From NCBI GenBank assembly GCA_963676905.2, contig CAXXVE010000001.1, positions 1,984,001 to 2,048,000 on the forward strand: a DNA stretch of 64,000 nucleotides. Reading direction: 5' to 3'. A program made the translations under genes and the position numbers. This document shows, one piece after another, positions 33,633 to 41,721 of the stretch (within the stretch, counting starts at the first letter, position 1; every line of letters starts with the position of its first letter). The stretch is from Oceanispirochaeta sp963676905. GTDB lineage: Bacteria; Spirochaetota; Spirochaetia; DSM-2461. The notes beneath the pieces were generated by a model. The model was not told the origin of the DNA. It saw only the letters and a program-made list of their open reading frames with translations, and did no database searches.

Positions 33633-35255
33633 ATGTTCCACCATAAACCACTGGAAGAACTGGTGGTCTACCAGATATATACCCGGAGCTTCAAAGACAG
33701 CAACGGCGACGGCATCGGCGATCTTGCGGGTGTTACAGAAAAACTGGATTATCTTGAGGATCTGGGAATCGATATGATCTGGCTGAGCCCCTTCTGCTCA
33801 TCACCCAATGACGACATGGGATACGATATTTCCGATTATCAGAATATTATGACCGAGATGGGTAGTATGGCCGATCTGGACCGTCTGCTTGAAGAGGCTC
33901 ACAAAAGGGGCATCGGTATTATGATGGACCTGGTCCTGAACCACTCCTCCGATGAGCATCCCTGGTTTATTGAATCAAGAAGCAGCAGAGACAACCCCAA
34001 ACGGGACTGGTATATCTGGGCGGATGAACCCAACAACTGGGACTCCTACTTCTGCCCCGAAGCATGGGAGTACGATGAGACCACAGGTCAGTATTACCTG
34101 CATATCTTCGGTGTGAAGCAGCCCGACCTGAACTGGCGCAACGAGGAACTCAGAAATGAGATCCAATCCATGGTCCAGTGGTGGCTTGAAAAGGGGATCG
34201 ACGGCATCCGCTTTGACGCCATCCACCTGATCGGAAAACCCGAAGGGAATCCCGACTATGTCCATGCACCCGGAGAGAGCACACGGTTCTGCCACTATCG
34301 GAACCATGAGCTGGGGCATCAGTATCTGCAGGAACTGAATGAAAAGGTTATGAAGAAGTATGATCCTGTAACCGTGGGGGAGACCGGGGGAGCCACTCCC
34401 GAGAGTGCGCGGCTCTATGTGGACAGAAGCCGGGGCGAGTTTGATATGATCTTCCACCTTGGATTTCTGGAAGATGACGAGTTTGAGGACAATCCCGCCC
34501 AGAACTACAAGAAATTCTATGAGAAGTGGTACAAAGAGCTCTCCAGGGAGGGATGGGACGCCATCTTCCTGGGCAATCATGATCTGGCCCGGCTTGTTTC
34601 AGTCATCGGGGATGAAAAGAATTACTGGCGTGAGTCTGCAACCTGTCTGGCTGCCATGATCCTGACCCAGTGGGGGACTCCCTATATCTATCAGGGAGAT
34701 GAGATCGGCATGGTGAATGCAGGCTTTACCTCTCTGGACCAGTTCCGGGATCCCCATACCATCAACCGTGTTCATGTGGCCCGTGAAAAGGGAGATGATG
34801 TGGATTACGTCATGAATGACATTATTAAATGGGGCAGGGACAACAGCCGTACTCCCATGCAGTGGGATGCTTCTCCCAACGCCGGTTTTTCAGAGGCAGA
34901 TCCCTGGATCATGATGGCCCGCAACTGGGAACATATAAGTGTGGAGGCCCAGGCCGGAAAGACTGGAAGCATCCACAGCTTCTATAAAAAGATGATTGCC
35001 CTGCGCAAATCGGATAAAAGCCTGGCTTATGGAAAGATGGAGATGGTTCCCTCTGATCCCACAGTTTTTGCCTACAACCGAATCCAGGAGGGCAGAAGAG
35101 TCAGGGTCGTTCTGAATCTCAGTTCCTCTCCGGCGGCTCACCGCCCTGGCAGGTTCACAGATGATCAGGTACTTATATCCAACTATGCCTCGATACGGCA
35201 GAATGTGTCGGGTGTGATGCTCAGGCCCTGGGAGGCCATTGTTATAGAAGGGTAA
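33633..35255 (+). CDS. GH13 alpha-glucosidase / oligo-1,6-glucosidase
   Basis: A 540-residue GH13 enzyme (oligo-1,6-glucosidase / alpha-glucosidase subgroup). Seen are VVYQIYTRSFKDSNGDGIGD at the N-terminus, DLVLNHSSDEHPWF, GIDGIRFDAIH with nucleophile Asp195, Glu250 in TVGETGG as acid/base, and Asp317 in GNHDLARL. No signal peptide, so it acts on imported malto- or isomalto-oligosaccharides in the cytoplasm. The start is the ATG at 33633 with GGGAGG five bases before it; an in-frame codon at 33582 would add 17 residues without family similarity. Divergent from the maltose phosphorylase operon. Confidence 0.92.
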   Translation: MFHHKPLEELVVYQIYTRSFKDSNGDGIGDLAGVTEKLDYLEDLGIDMIWLSPFCSSPNDDMGYDISDYQNIMTEMGSMADLDRLLEEAHKRGIGIMMDLVLNHSSDEHPWFIESRSSRDNPKRDWYIWADEPNNWDSYFCPEAWEYDETTGQYYLHIFGVKQPDLNWRNEELRNEIQSMVQWWLEKGIDGIRFDAIHLIGKPEGNPDYVHAPGESTRFCHYRNHELGHQYLQELNEKVMKKYDPVTVGETGGATPESARLYVDRSRGEFDMIFHLGFLEDDEFEDNPAQNYKKFYEKWYKELSREGWDAIFLGNHDLARLVSVIGDEKNYWRESATCLAAMILTQWGTPYIYQGDEIGMVNAGFTSLDQFRDPHTINRVHVAREKGDDVDYVMNDIIKWGRDNSRTPMQWDASPNAGFSEADPWIMMARNWEHISVEAQAGKTGSIHSFYKKMIALRKSDKSLAYGKMEMVPSDPTVFAYNRIQEGRRVRVVLNLSSSPAAHRPGRFTDDQVLISNYASIRQNVSGVMLRPWEAIVIEG

Positions 35256-35257
35256 AT

Positions 35258-35299
35258 TTAAAAGGGCTGCTCCCCCCCGGGAGACAGCCCTTTTTTTTT
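35258..35299 (+). terminator. Intrinsic terminator of the GH13 gene
   Basis: AAAAGGGCTG and CAGCCCTTTT arms enclose an internal CTCCC/GGGAG pair and end in nine T residues, directly after the GH13 stop. Confidence 0.88.
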
Positions 35300-35324
35300 G
35301 TTCTCCGAAAGAGGAGAAGGTTAT

Positions 35325-35346
35325 ATCCTCCCGGAATCGGGAGGAT
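35325..35346 (-). terminator. Hairpin downstream of flaB
   Basis: ATCCTCCCG (35325-35333) pairs with CGGGAGGAT (35338-35346) around GAAT, 10 bases after the flaB stop on the minus strand. The T run is absent, but the stem is perfect. Confidence 0.55.
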
Positions 35347-35355
35347 AAAGCGAGA

Positions 35356-36216
35356 TTACTGCAGCAGCTGGAGTACTGACTGAGTTCTCTGGTTTGCCTG
35401 AGCCAGCATGGCGTTACTGGCCTGGGAGAGGATCTGGTTCTTTGTGAAGTCAACAGTTTCTTTAGCCATGTCCAGGTCCCGGATTCTTGATTCAGACGCC
35501 TGCAGATTCTCTGCAGCCACATCGATTCCCTTAATAGCCATTTCCAGTCTGTTCTGGTAGGCACCAAGGTCTGCTCTCTGCTTGTTAACAGTTTTCAGAG
35601 CGTTGTCCAGCACTCCGATGTTTCTGTTGGACTGCTCAGAGGTTGAAAGAGACATGATCTCACCTGTTCCTGTCTGACGGAGGCCAAGGGCGCCTGCTGT
35701 CATTGTACCGATGAAAACCTGTTCTCTCTGGTCCATGTTGGCACCGATATGAAAGTGCATTGAACCTGTAACAACGTTGTTTCCGTTATCTGCGGCAAAA
35801 CGACCGGTCAGCATGTTCATACCATTGAACTGTGCGTGAGAAGCAACTCTGTCCAGTTCGTCAACAAGCTGGGAAACCTCAACCTGAATCTGCATTCTGT
35901 CTTCAGAAGTGTAGATACCGTTGGAAGCCTGTACAGCCAGTTCTCTGACTCTCTGGATAATATCTGTAGTTTCCTGCAGAAATCCCTCTGTTGTCTGAAT
36001 GAAAGAGACACCGTCGGCGGCGTTTCTGGACGCCTGGTTCAGACCGCGGATCTGTGACCGCATTTTTTCTGAAACAGCCAGTCCTGAAGCATCGTCTCCA
36101 GCCTTGTTGATACGCATTCCCGAAGAGAGTTTACCCATGTTGTTCGCAGTGCTTGTAGACGCGATGTTCAGGTTTCTCTGGGCGCTCATTGCACTCATGT
36201 TGTGATTGATAATCAT
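35356..36216 (-). CDS. flaB: Flagellar filament core protein FlaB
   Basis: A 286-residue flagellin with the spirochaete FlaB N-terminus IINHNMSAMSAQRNLNIA, SSGMRINKAGDDASGLAVSE and the conserved C-terminal coiled coil ENLQASESRIRDLDMAKETV followed by ILSQASNAMLAQAN. The short middle domain (about 180-210) is typical for periplasmic flagellar cores. No signal peptide, as it leaves through the flagellar export apparatus. I start at the ATG at 36214-36216 with GGAGG four bases upstream; the longer frame to 36306 adds non-flagellin sequence. A sigma-28-type promoter at 36348-36374 lies about 130 bp upstream. Confidence 0.97.
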   Translation of the reverse strand: MIINHNMSAMSAQRNLNIASTSTANNMGKLSSGMRINKAGDDASGLAVSEKMRSQIRGLNQASRNAADGVSFIQTTEGFLQETTDIIQRVRELAVQASNGIYTSEDRMQIQVEVSQLVDELDRVASHAQFNGMNMLTGRFAADNGNNVVTGSMHFHIGANMDQREQVFIGTMTAGALGLRQTGTGEIMSLSTSEQSNRNIGVLDNALKTVNKQRADLGAYQNRLEMAIKGIDVAAENLQASESRIRDLDMAKETVDFTKNQILSQASNAMLAQANQRTQSVLQLLQ

Positions 36217-36322
36217 AATTCCTCCATGACTTATTACATATTTCGGGGCATCCTTGCCCCGGCGGTTTTTGTCCCGCCATTCTCTGTATCGGGCCCCGCT
36301 CTGCATAAAATTTAATTAAAAT

Positions 36323-36349
36323 TAAAGCTTATTTTTGAGGTGCCGATAT
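36323..36349 (+). promoter_or_regulatory. Sigma-28 (FliA/WhiG)-type promoter toward the DNA methyltransferase
   Basis: TAAAGCTT (36323-36330), 11 bp, then GCCGATAT (36342-36349). Compared with the consensus TAAAGTTT-N11-GCCGATAA this is 14 of 16. The predicted start is near 36356, about 110 bases before the methyltransferase ATG. Confidence 0.6.
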
Positions 36350-36374
36350 ATCGGCCTGCACTGTATGGACTTAA
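36348..36374 (-). promoter_or_regulatory. Sigma-28-type promoter of flaB
   Basis: On the minus strand TTAAGTCC (36374-36367), 11 bp, then GCCGATAT (36355-36348): five of eight at -35 and seven of eight at -10, with exact spacing. Its -10 box shares the 14-bp palindrome GCCGATATATCGGC (36342-36355) with the plus-strand promoter. Confidence 0.65.
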
Positions 36375-36466
36375 TAGATTAATAAAAAAATCATGTTTAG
36401 TTTTGGATTTGCAGCTTTTCGGTTATAGTCCTCGACAAAGGGGGGTGATCATTCTAAAATCAGGGC

Positions 36467-37648
36467 ATGACTCCAGACCTCTTCAAGAAAAGCCCCGCCG
36501 AACTGAAAACTCTCTCAAATGAACTGAATATTCCTCTGGAGTCGGTCCATTCCTATTTTAGAGACAGAAAGCTTCCTGTCGGAGAGCATCTTCAGGCCAT
36601 AGCCGGCTACACAGGTTACACTGTGCAGCAGCTGAAGGTTCTCTGGGGGTATGTGGATGAAGAGCTTCTTGCTTTTCTTCAGAAGAATACTGATCGTATT
36701 CCGGATCTGAAGCTGCCTGCCAGAAAGGTAAATCCCCTTAATGAGACCATGAAGACAGGTCTGGGAAGCCTCTATCAGAATGACTGTCTCGACGTACTTG
36801 CAACAATCGCCGACAATTCACTGGATCTTGTTTTCGCCGACCCTCCCTTTAATCTGAACAAGAAGTATCCTTCAGGTATGAACGATTCCCTGAAAGAGGA
36901 GGAGTATGTCTCGTGGATGACAAAGTGGGTGGATGAGCTCTGCAGGACCCTGAAACCCGGGGGAGCCCTCTTTTTGTGGAATCTGCCCCGGTGGAACAGC
37001 GAGATAACAAAACAGCTGAATAAAAGCCTTTATTTCAAGCACTGGATTGCTGTGGATATAAAATTCAGTCTTCCCATAAAGGGGCGTCTTTATCCCTCCC
37101 ACTATTCTCTTCTCTATTATACAAAGGGAAAGAAGGCCAACTGTTTTATGCCTGACAGGATTCCCATGCAGATCTGTCCCAAGTGCTATGGAGATCTGAA
37201 GGATTACGGCGGTTACAAGTCCAAGATGAATCCCCTGGGAGTGAATATCACTGATATCTGGACCGATATCCCTCCCGTGCGCCATGCCAAGTACAAGAGG
37301 CGGAAGGGCTCCAATGAGCTCTCCATCAAGCTTCTGGACCGGATTATTGAGATGGCCTCCCGGCCGGGGGATCTTGTTTTTGATCCTTTCGGAGGCTCAG
37401 GAACAACCTACATCGTATCAGAGCTCAAAGCACGCCGGTGGATTGGAACCGATATAGGTCCTTCCAAGGAAATTATTGACCGCTTCGGTATCATTGAAAC
37501 TGAGAGGGCTATCCTGGAGGAGTACCGGGCCGATCTGAACTGCCTTTTTACAAGAAACGGAAGGGAACAGAGGATCAAAAGAAAAATCTGGACTGACGAA
37601 AGCTTTCACGGCGGGAAAGACCGCGGAAAAGAGAAGGGGAAAAAGTAG
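36467..37648 (+). CDS. Orphan site-specific DNA methyltransferase (beta-class N6-A/N4-C type)
   Basis: A 393-residue methyltransferase. Motif IV is DPPFNLNK (Asp125-Phe128), and the SAM-binding motif I, DPFGGSGTT (306-314), comes near the C-terminus, so the motif order is that of beta-class enzymes; DPPF favours N6-adenine. Residues 1-90 form a helical region with IPLESVHSYFRDRKLPVGEHL that may be a DNA-recognition domain. A CPKCYGD cysteine pair is at about 240. A basic tail ends in GKDRGKEKGKK. No restriction endonuclease is adjacent, so it is probably an orphan. It is divergent from flaB and has a sigma-28-like promoter. Shine-Dalgarno is poor (CAGGG next to the ATG). Confidence 0.88.
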   Translation: MTPDLFKKSPAELKTLSNELNIPLESVHSYFRDRKLPVGEHLQAIAGYTGYTVQQLKVLWGYVDEELLAFLQKNTDRIPDLKLPARKVNPLNETMKTGLGSLYQNDCLDVLATIADNSLDLVFADPPFNLNKKYPSGMNDSLKEEEYVSWMTKWVDELCRTLKPGGALFLWNLPRWNSEITKQLNKSLYFKHWIAVDIKFSLPIKGRLYPSHYSLLYYTKGKKANCFMPDRIPMQICPKCYGDLKDYGGYKSKMNPLGVNITDIWTDIPPVRHAKYKRRKGSNELSIKLLDRIIEMASRPGDLVFDPFGGSGTTYIVSELKARRWIGTDIGPSKEIIDRFGIIETERAILEEYRADLNCLFTRNGREQRIKRKIWTDESFHGGKDRGKEKGKK

Positions 37649-37674
37649 GAGGGGAATCCGGGAGGATTTGAAAA

Positions 37675-37708
37675 GACGGAAGCCGTCCTTGAATAAACAG
37701 CTTCCGTC
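37675..37708 (-). terminator. Terminator for the zinc-ribbon/sucrose operon
   Basis: GACGGAAGC (37675-37683) pairs with GCTTCCGTC (37700-37708) around 16 bases. On the minus strand TTTTC follows. It lies between two convergent genes and may also limit the methyltransferase transcript. Confidence 0.55.
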
Positions 37709-37720
37709 ATTGACCCGTTA

Positions 37721-37867
37721 TTATTTTTTTTTGTCGGCTTCGGGTATATCAATCCGCTTCTTGCAGCTGGGACAGAGACCGACTGTGAAGCTTTTCGAGG
37801 CGTCTATAGACAGCCTCTTGCCGCAGTTGGGGCAGGTGAATACTTTTACATAACCGTTATCACTCAT
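37721..37867 (-). CDS. Small zinc-ribbon protein (48 residues)
   Basis: A 48-residue product with two CxxC knuckles, TCPNCGKRLS (Cys12, Cys15) and LCPSCKKRID (Cys32, Cys35), joined by 16 residues, which is a standard zinc ribbon. It ends with KKK and a double stop (TAA TAA). The ATG at 37865-37867 follows the sucrose-phosphate synthase stop after three bases, with GGAG nine bases upstream inside that gene, so it is translationally coupled. Many such small ribbons bind RNA or ribosomes, but no function can be assigned. A terminator follows. Confidence 0.75.
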   Translation of the reverse strand: MSDNGYVKVFTCPNCGKRLSIDASKSFTVGLCPSCKKRIDIPEADKKK

Positions 37868-37870
37868 TGC

Positions 37871-40054
37871 TTATGACTCCATTTTAGTTTTATTTTTTTT
37901 CCAATATTGGATGCCGTCCAGTATGGCGGCGGCATATTTCTGCTTTGAAAAGTAGATGAGCCGGCGGTTCTTCAGGACCTCCAGTTCGGGCTCATGGTTT
38001 CCCACAACAATTCCCTTCATACTCCCTGTGAGCATATCCGCATCGTTGCCTGAGTTTCCGGCGGTATAGATGTTCTGCATGGGTATTTTCCACTTGTGGG
38101 AGAGGTAGCGTATGGCTTTTCCCTTCGAAGCCCTGTAGGGAAGGATGTCTATCATTGTACCGTGGGAGTGGATCAGGTTGTAGGACAGCTTGTTTTTCAT
38201 AAATTCGCGGTGGATCTTCGGCACTATTTCGTCTGAAGAAACTCCCGGCAGCAGGTCGTAGCTGATCTTGTAGTCCCTCTGGGCATCGGGGTTGCTCTGC
38301 AGAACCAGCCCGGGCAGATGGCCCAGGGTTTCCTGGATCAGGGCGGGCTTCCATTTGTTGCGGATATGGGCGGACCAGCCTGTATCGTAGATCTTCTCAT
38401 CAAAGTAGTAGATCTCCGTTCCAACCGAGGCGATGATGAATTCCACATTCCTGATGCCGTTCTCCTCAAGCGCTTTCAAGGCCGACTGAATGTTCCTTCC
38501 TGTGGCAACTCCGAAGCCTGTTTCTCCGCTGTTCTCTCTTAAGTAGTCCATCAGCGGTTCCACGGCATCCCTGTCCCCCAGGAGGGTGTCGTCGATGTCG
38601 ACAATCAGCATCTCCTTCATGGATTGAATCCTTTTTCCGATGCTTCTGTACTCCTTTTCTACGGTAAAGCTTGCATTCTGCCTGTTCTTGTCCAGTTCGT
38701 TCAGCTTTTCAAGGTAGGAGCGGCAGTGGTGGTTCCATGTATAGACCTCACGGGTTCTGTTGACACCCTGTTCCGACAGGGTGTTCCACTGTTCACTGTC
38801 AGTCAGTATTCCCTTGATCGCCGCGCTGATGGACTCCCTGTCTTCGATATCCACAAGCTTTCCGCTGCGGCAGTTGAGCTCGATATCCACGGGTCCTCCC
38901 TTGTTGGTCGCCACAAAGGGAAGACCGCAGGCGGAGGCTTCGATAAAGGTGAGTCCGAAGGTCTCGAGGAAGGATGTGCTTACAAAGGCTCCACCGCTGA
39001 GGGCGGCGATTCTGTACATTTCAGGCACATCTTTTTCGGGGTTGTGGTATTTGGGTACAGCCATCTTTCCGTATAAATCGTATCGGTCCATGGCAAGCAG
39101 AATTTCGGTCAGTACCTGCTGTTCACCCTCTTCCATGGTGCTTATATCATCCCGGATACCGGCAAAGACAGCCAGATTGGCTATGGCCTGAAGTTCCTTG
39201 TCGTTGCCGTATACATCGATCAGCAGGTCAATGTTCTTTCTGGCATCGGGGCGGCAGAGGGTTAAGATCAGTGGTTTGTTCGGCTCAAAGAGAAAGCGCT
39301 GAAGCTCCTTTGTGACCCTCATATGGGCCTGTTTTGTCTCTTCACTGATATCACTGTGGGCAATCTCATAGTTGTAGTATGGAAAGAACTTGTCCAGCTC
39401 CGCTCCCGGAGGAATTACAGCATAATTGGGAATGCTCTTGTGGGCATACTGCCCGAAGAGCTCCTCTTTCTCAAAATTGGTGCTTGTTACAACAAGATCG
39501 GCCTGAGAGAGGATCTCCTCCTCCGCCTTAATTCTTGTGTCAATGGCATATTCCTGAACAGCCTTTGACTCACTCATTCCCTGGGACAGCAGAAAAGACC
39601 GTTTGTTCCTTCCCAGAGAGTGGGCCGTGTAGATAAGGGGAATTCCGAAAAGGCTGGCAATCCTTGAGGCAACATAGGCCGCATCGGCGTAGTGGCCGTG
39701 GATAAAATCGGGAATACGGCCGCGGCTCTGAATGTACTGAATCACCTTGTCGGTGAATTCATCCAGATGGGGCCATAGTTTCTCCTTGCGGATATACTTG
39801 CGCCCTCCGCAAGAGAGGCGGACAATCGATGCCTTCGGTGTGAGCTTCTCTCTCTCCCGTCCGTAGGTCTCGTGAACGGTTTTGTCGTTAATCTGACGAG
39901 TCACAAGATCTATTTCATTTACTTCATCATAGGCTGACAGACACTTTGTCAGCTCCAGGATATATCTTGTTTGACCTCCAGTATCGGCGTCTCGTCCGAA
40001 CTCGATATCTTTTGACCGGACCAGACCGTGAATATTGATCATCATTATATACAT
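37871..40054 (-). CDS. Sucrose-phosphate synthase fused to sucrose-phosphate phosphatase
   Basis: A 727-residue bifunctional protein. Residues 1-460 are a GT4 glycosyltransferase with DADTGGQTRYILELTKCLS, DFIHGHYADAAYVA, YTAHSLGRNKR, LTLCRPDARKNI and the ETFGLTFIEASACGLP donor-binding block of sucrose-phosphate synthases. Residues about 475-727 are a HAD phosphatase (IVDIDDTLLGD with two Asp, ATGRN, a Lys in RASKGKAIRYL, GNSGNDADML) like sucrose-6-phosphate phosphatase. Together they make sucrose from UDP-glucose and fructose-6-phosphate, plausibly as a compatible solute. The start is either ATG 40054 or the ATG nine bases later; no clear Shine-Dalgarno. A divergent GH32-like hydrolase gene adjoins. 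Confidence 0.88.
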   Translation of the reverse strand: MYIMMINIHGLVRSKDIEFGRDADTGGQTRYILELTKCLSAYDEVNEIDLVTRQINDKTVHETYGREREKLTPKASIVRLSCGGRKYIRKEKLWPHLDEFTDKVIQYIQSRGRIPDFIHGHYADAAYVASRIASLFGIPLIYTAHSLGRNKRSFLLSQGMSESKAVQEYAIDTRIKAEEEILSQADLVVTSTNFEKEELFGQYAHKSIPNYAVIPPGAELDKFFPYYNYEIAHSDISEETKQAHMRVTKELQRFLFEPNKPLILTLCRPDARKNIDLLIDVYGNDKELQAIANLAVFAGIRDDISTMEEGEQQVLTEILLAMDRYDLYGKMAVPKYHNPEKDVPEMYRIAALSGGAFVSTSFLETFGLTFIEASACGLPFVATNKGGPVDIELNCRSGKLVDIEDRESISAAIKGILTDSEQWNTLSEQGVNRTREVYTWNHHCRSYLEKLNELDKNRQNASFTVEKEYRSIGKRIQSMKEMLIVDIDDTLLGDRDAVEPLMDYLRENSGETGFGVATGRNIQSALKALEENGIRNVEFIIASVGTEIYYFDEKIYDTGWSAHIRNKWKPALIQETLGHLPGLVLQSNPDAQRDYKISYDLLPGVSSDEIVPKIHREFMKNKLSYNLIHSHGTMIDILPYRASKGKAIRYLSHKWKIPMQNIYTAGNSGNDADMLTGSMKGIVVGNHEPELEVLKNRRLIYFSKQKYAAAILDGIQYWKKNKTKMES

Positions 40055-40138
40055 ATTATGCTTAGTGTACTAATAAAAAGGGATAGGGTCAATTGCCCCG
40101 AAATTTGAGGAATTAAGGATTAAAAGTAGTTTTATCTG

Positions 40139-40167
40139 TTGTTTACAGAGCCGATGATTTCTATAAT
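40139..40167 (+). promoter_or_regulatory. Promoter of the GH32-like gene
   Basis: A perfect TATAAT (40162-40167) lies 17 bp after TTGTTT (40139-40144) and 33 bp before the ATG at 40201. Confidence 0.5.
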
Positions 40168-40200
40168 TATTAGAACAGAAAGTAAAGGGAGTTGTCTTTT

Positions 40201-41676
40201 ATGTATACAGGAAGCGGTTTTGTTCAGTCAGAGCTTGGAGATGTGGATGTTCTCAGCCATAACGGTCTGTTCCATCTCTTTCATCTTGTGCTGCCAAACC
40301 ATGATTATATTGCCCATGCCGTCAGCAGTGACGGTTTTCTCTGGCGGAGGGTCAGAAACCCACTGTTTATAGGAGAGCCGGGAGACTGGGATGATGATAT
40401 GCTGTGGACCATGCATGTGAGTCCCGATCCCGATGGTCCTTCGGCGTTCAGGATGTTCTATACGGGGCTCTGCCGCAAGGAGGGGGGACGGGTTCAGAGG
40501 ATCGGCCTGGCCCGGTCCAATGATCTCTACCACTGGGAGAAGGTCTCCTCGTCCAACTACCCCCTCACTATTGAGGGGCCCCACTATGAGGAGTCTGTGG
40601 AGCAGGGGCGCCACTGGGTCAGCTGCAGGGACCCTTTCTTCTTCAGTGAGAATGATGAGCGTTTCCTTCTTGTCAATGCCCGGATTCCCACAGGGCCAAA
40701 GATCCGCAGGGGGTGTATAGGCTTTGCCAGGGAGGTTGAGCCCGACCGATTTGAGTGGGAGAAACCTCTCTTCTTTCCCGGAATGTATGATGATATCGAG
40801 GTTCCCGGCCTCTACCGTATAAAAGGCCGCTACTACCTTCTGGGAAATATAAAAGAGGATATCAAAGTCCACTACTGGCACAGCGACAATCTTATGGGCC
40901 CCTATGAGTGCTTTGCAGACAATGTCCTTCTGCCCAAGGGAAACTATGCGGGGAGGATCACAAAAACTGAAGAGGGATATCTTGTCTGGAACTTTTTTGC
41001 CAACAGGGACTCTTCGGTACGCACAACCATACTTCCGCCGCCGACGGAGCTTGAAGTGGATGATGAGGGGCGTCTCTATCTCAAGAGCTACAGCCGCTTT
41101 GATACTCTTGTGGGTGAGAGCCTCTGCTGCAGCGAGCTGATTCCCGATTCCCGGTTAATAGGCAATCCCACTGCGGAGAATACCGAAGGCAGCGACGGAC
41201 TCAGGTTCAGCAGCCTCAGCGGGTATGAACTCTTTTTTCTGTCCCGCCGGGCCAGAGATTTCCGCCTCAGCTTCAATCTGACAATGAAGGGAAAGGGAAA
41301 GTGCGGTATCGCATTCCGTTGTGATGACCAGGGAAACGGTCATTATATAGGCATAGACCTTATCAACGGTTTGACCCAGGGGCGGGTATGGGGTGAGAAT
41401 CCGGTGGAGGATATCGAGCACGCCTTTGTCTACCGGCCCGTTCAGACAGGTCCGTTCAGGTGCCGGGGGCTGAACCGGTGGACTATCTCCCTTGTGGTTT
41501 TCGGCGGGTATATAGAACTGTCTATAAACGGCAGGATCATTCTGCGCTATGTTGAAACAGAGTACATCTCTCAGGAGATGATCGGCATATACGTTGAGAG
41601 CGCGGAAATCGCACTGGGAGATCTGCTGCTTGAAGAGCTTGACGGTCCGGAAGAGGAAGACCACCATGTCCTGTAG
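40201..41676 (+). CDS. GH32-like (clan GH-J) beta-fructosidase / sucrose hydrolase-type protein
   Basis: A 491-residue protein with a five-bladed propeller (about 1-310) and a C-terminal beta-sandwich (about 330-480). Clan GH-J landmarks are present: Asp14-x-Asp16 in LGDVDVLSHNGLFHLF as nucleophile region, Asp144 in the CRDPFFF (RDP) motif, and Glu200 in DIEVPGLYR as likely acid/base. It lacks a signal peptide and would act in the cytoplasm. The divergent neighbour makes sucrose, so this enzyme may recycle it or act on another fructoside; the WMNDPNG motif of classical invertases is replaced, so substrate is uncertain. Start at ATG 40201; GGGAG about 10 bases upstream. Confidence 0.75.
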   Translation: MYTGSGFVQSELGDVDVLSHNGLFHLFHLVLPNHDYIAHAVSSDGFLWRRVRNPLFIGEPGDWDDDMLWTMHVSPDPDGPSAFRMFYTGLCRKEGGRVQRIGLARSNDLYHWEKVSSSNYPLTIEGPHYEESVEQGRHWVSCRDPFFFSENDERFLLVNARIPTGPKIRRGCIGFAREVEPDRFEWEKPLFFPGMYDDIEVPGLYRIKGRYYLLGNIKEDIKVHYWHSDNLMGPYECFADNVLLPKGNYAGRITKTEEGYLVWNFFANRDSSVRTTILPPPTELEVDDEGRLYLKSYSRFDTLVGESLCCSELIPDSRLIGNPTAENTEGSDGLRFSSLSGYELFFLSRRARDFRLSFNLTMKGKGKCGIAFRCDDQGNGHYIGIDLINGLTQGRVWGENPVEDIEHAFVYRPVQTGPFRCRGLNRWTISLVVFGGYIELSINGRIILRYVETEYISQEMIGIYVESAEIALGDLLLEELDGPEEEDHHVL

Positions 41677-41682
41677 GAATGT

Positions 41683-41711
41683 TTGCCCAGTTTACTGAAT
41701 ACAGGTATACT
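41683..41711 (+). promoter_or_regulatory. Promoter of the two-component pair, nearly leaderless
   Basis: TTGCCC (41683-41688), 17 bp, TATACT (41706-41711). The predicted start falls only about 3-4 bases before the ATG at 41722, which has no Shine-Dalgarno. Confidence 0.45.
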
Positions 41712-41721
41712 TCTTTCAAGT

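Noticed and set aside
36217..36306. 30-codon N-terminal extension of FlaB
   Set aside because: Flagellins begin at MIINHN; GGAGG is just before that ATG, and the extension is very basic and unlike any flagellin.
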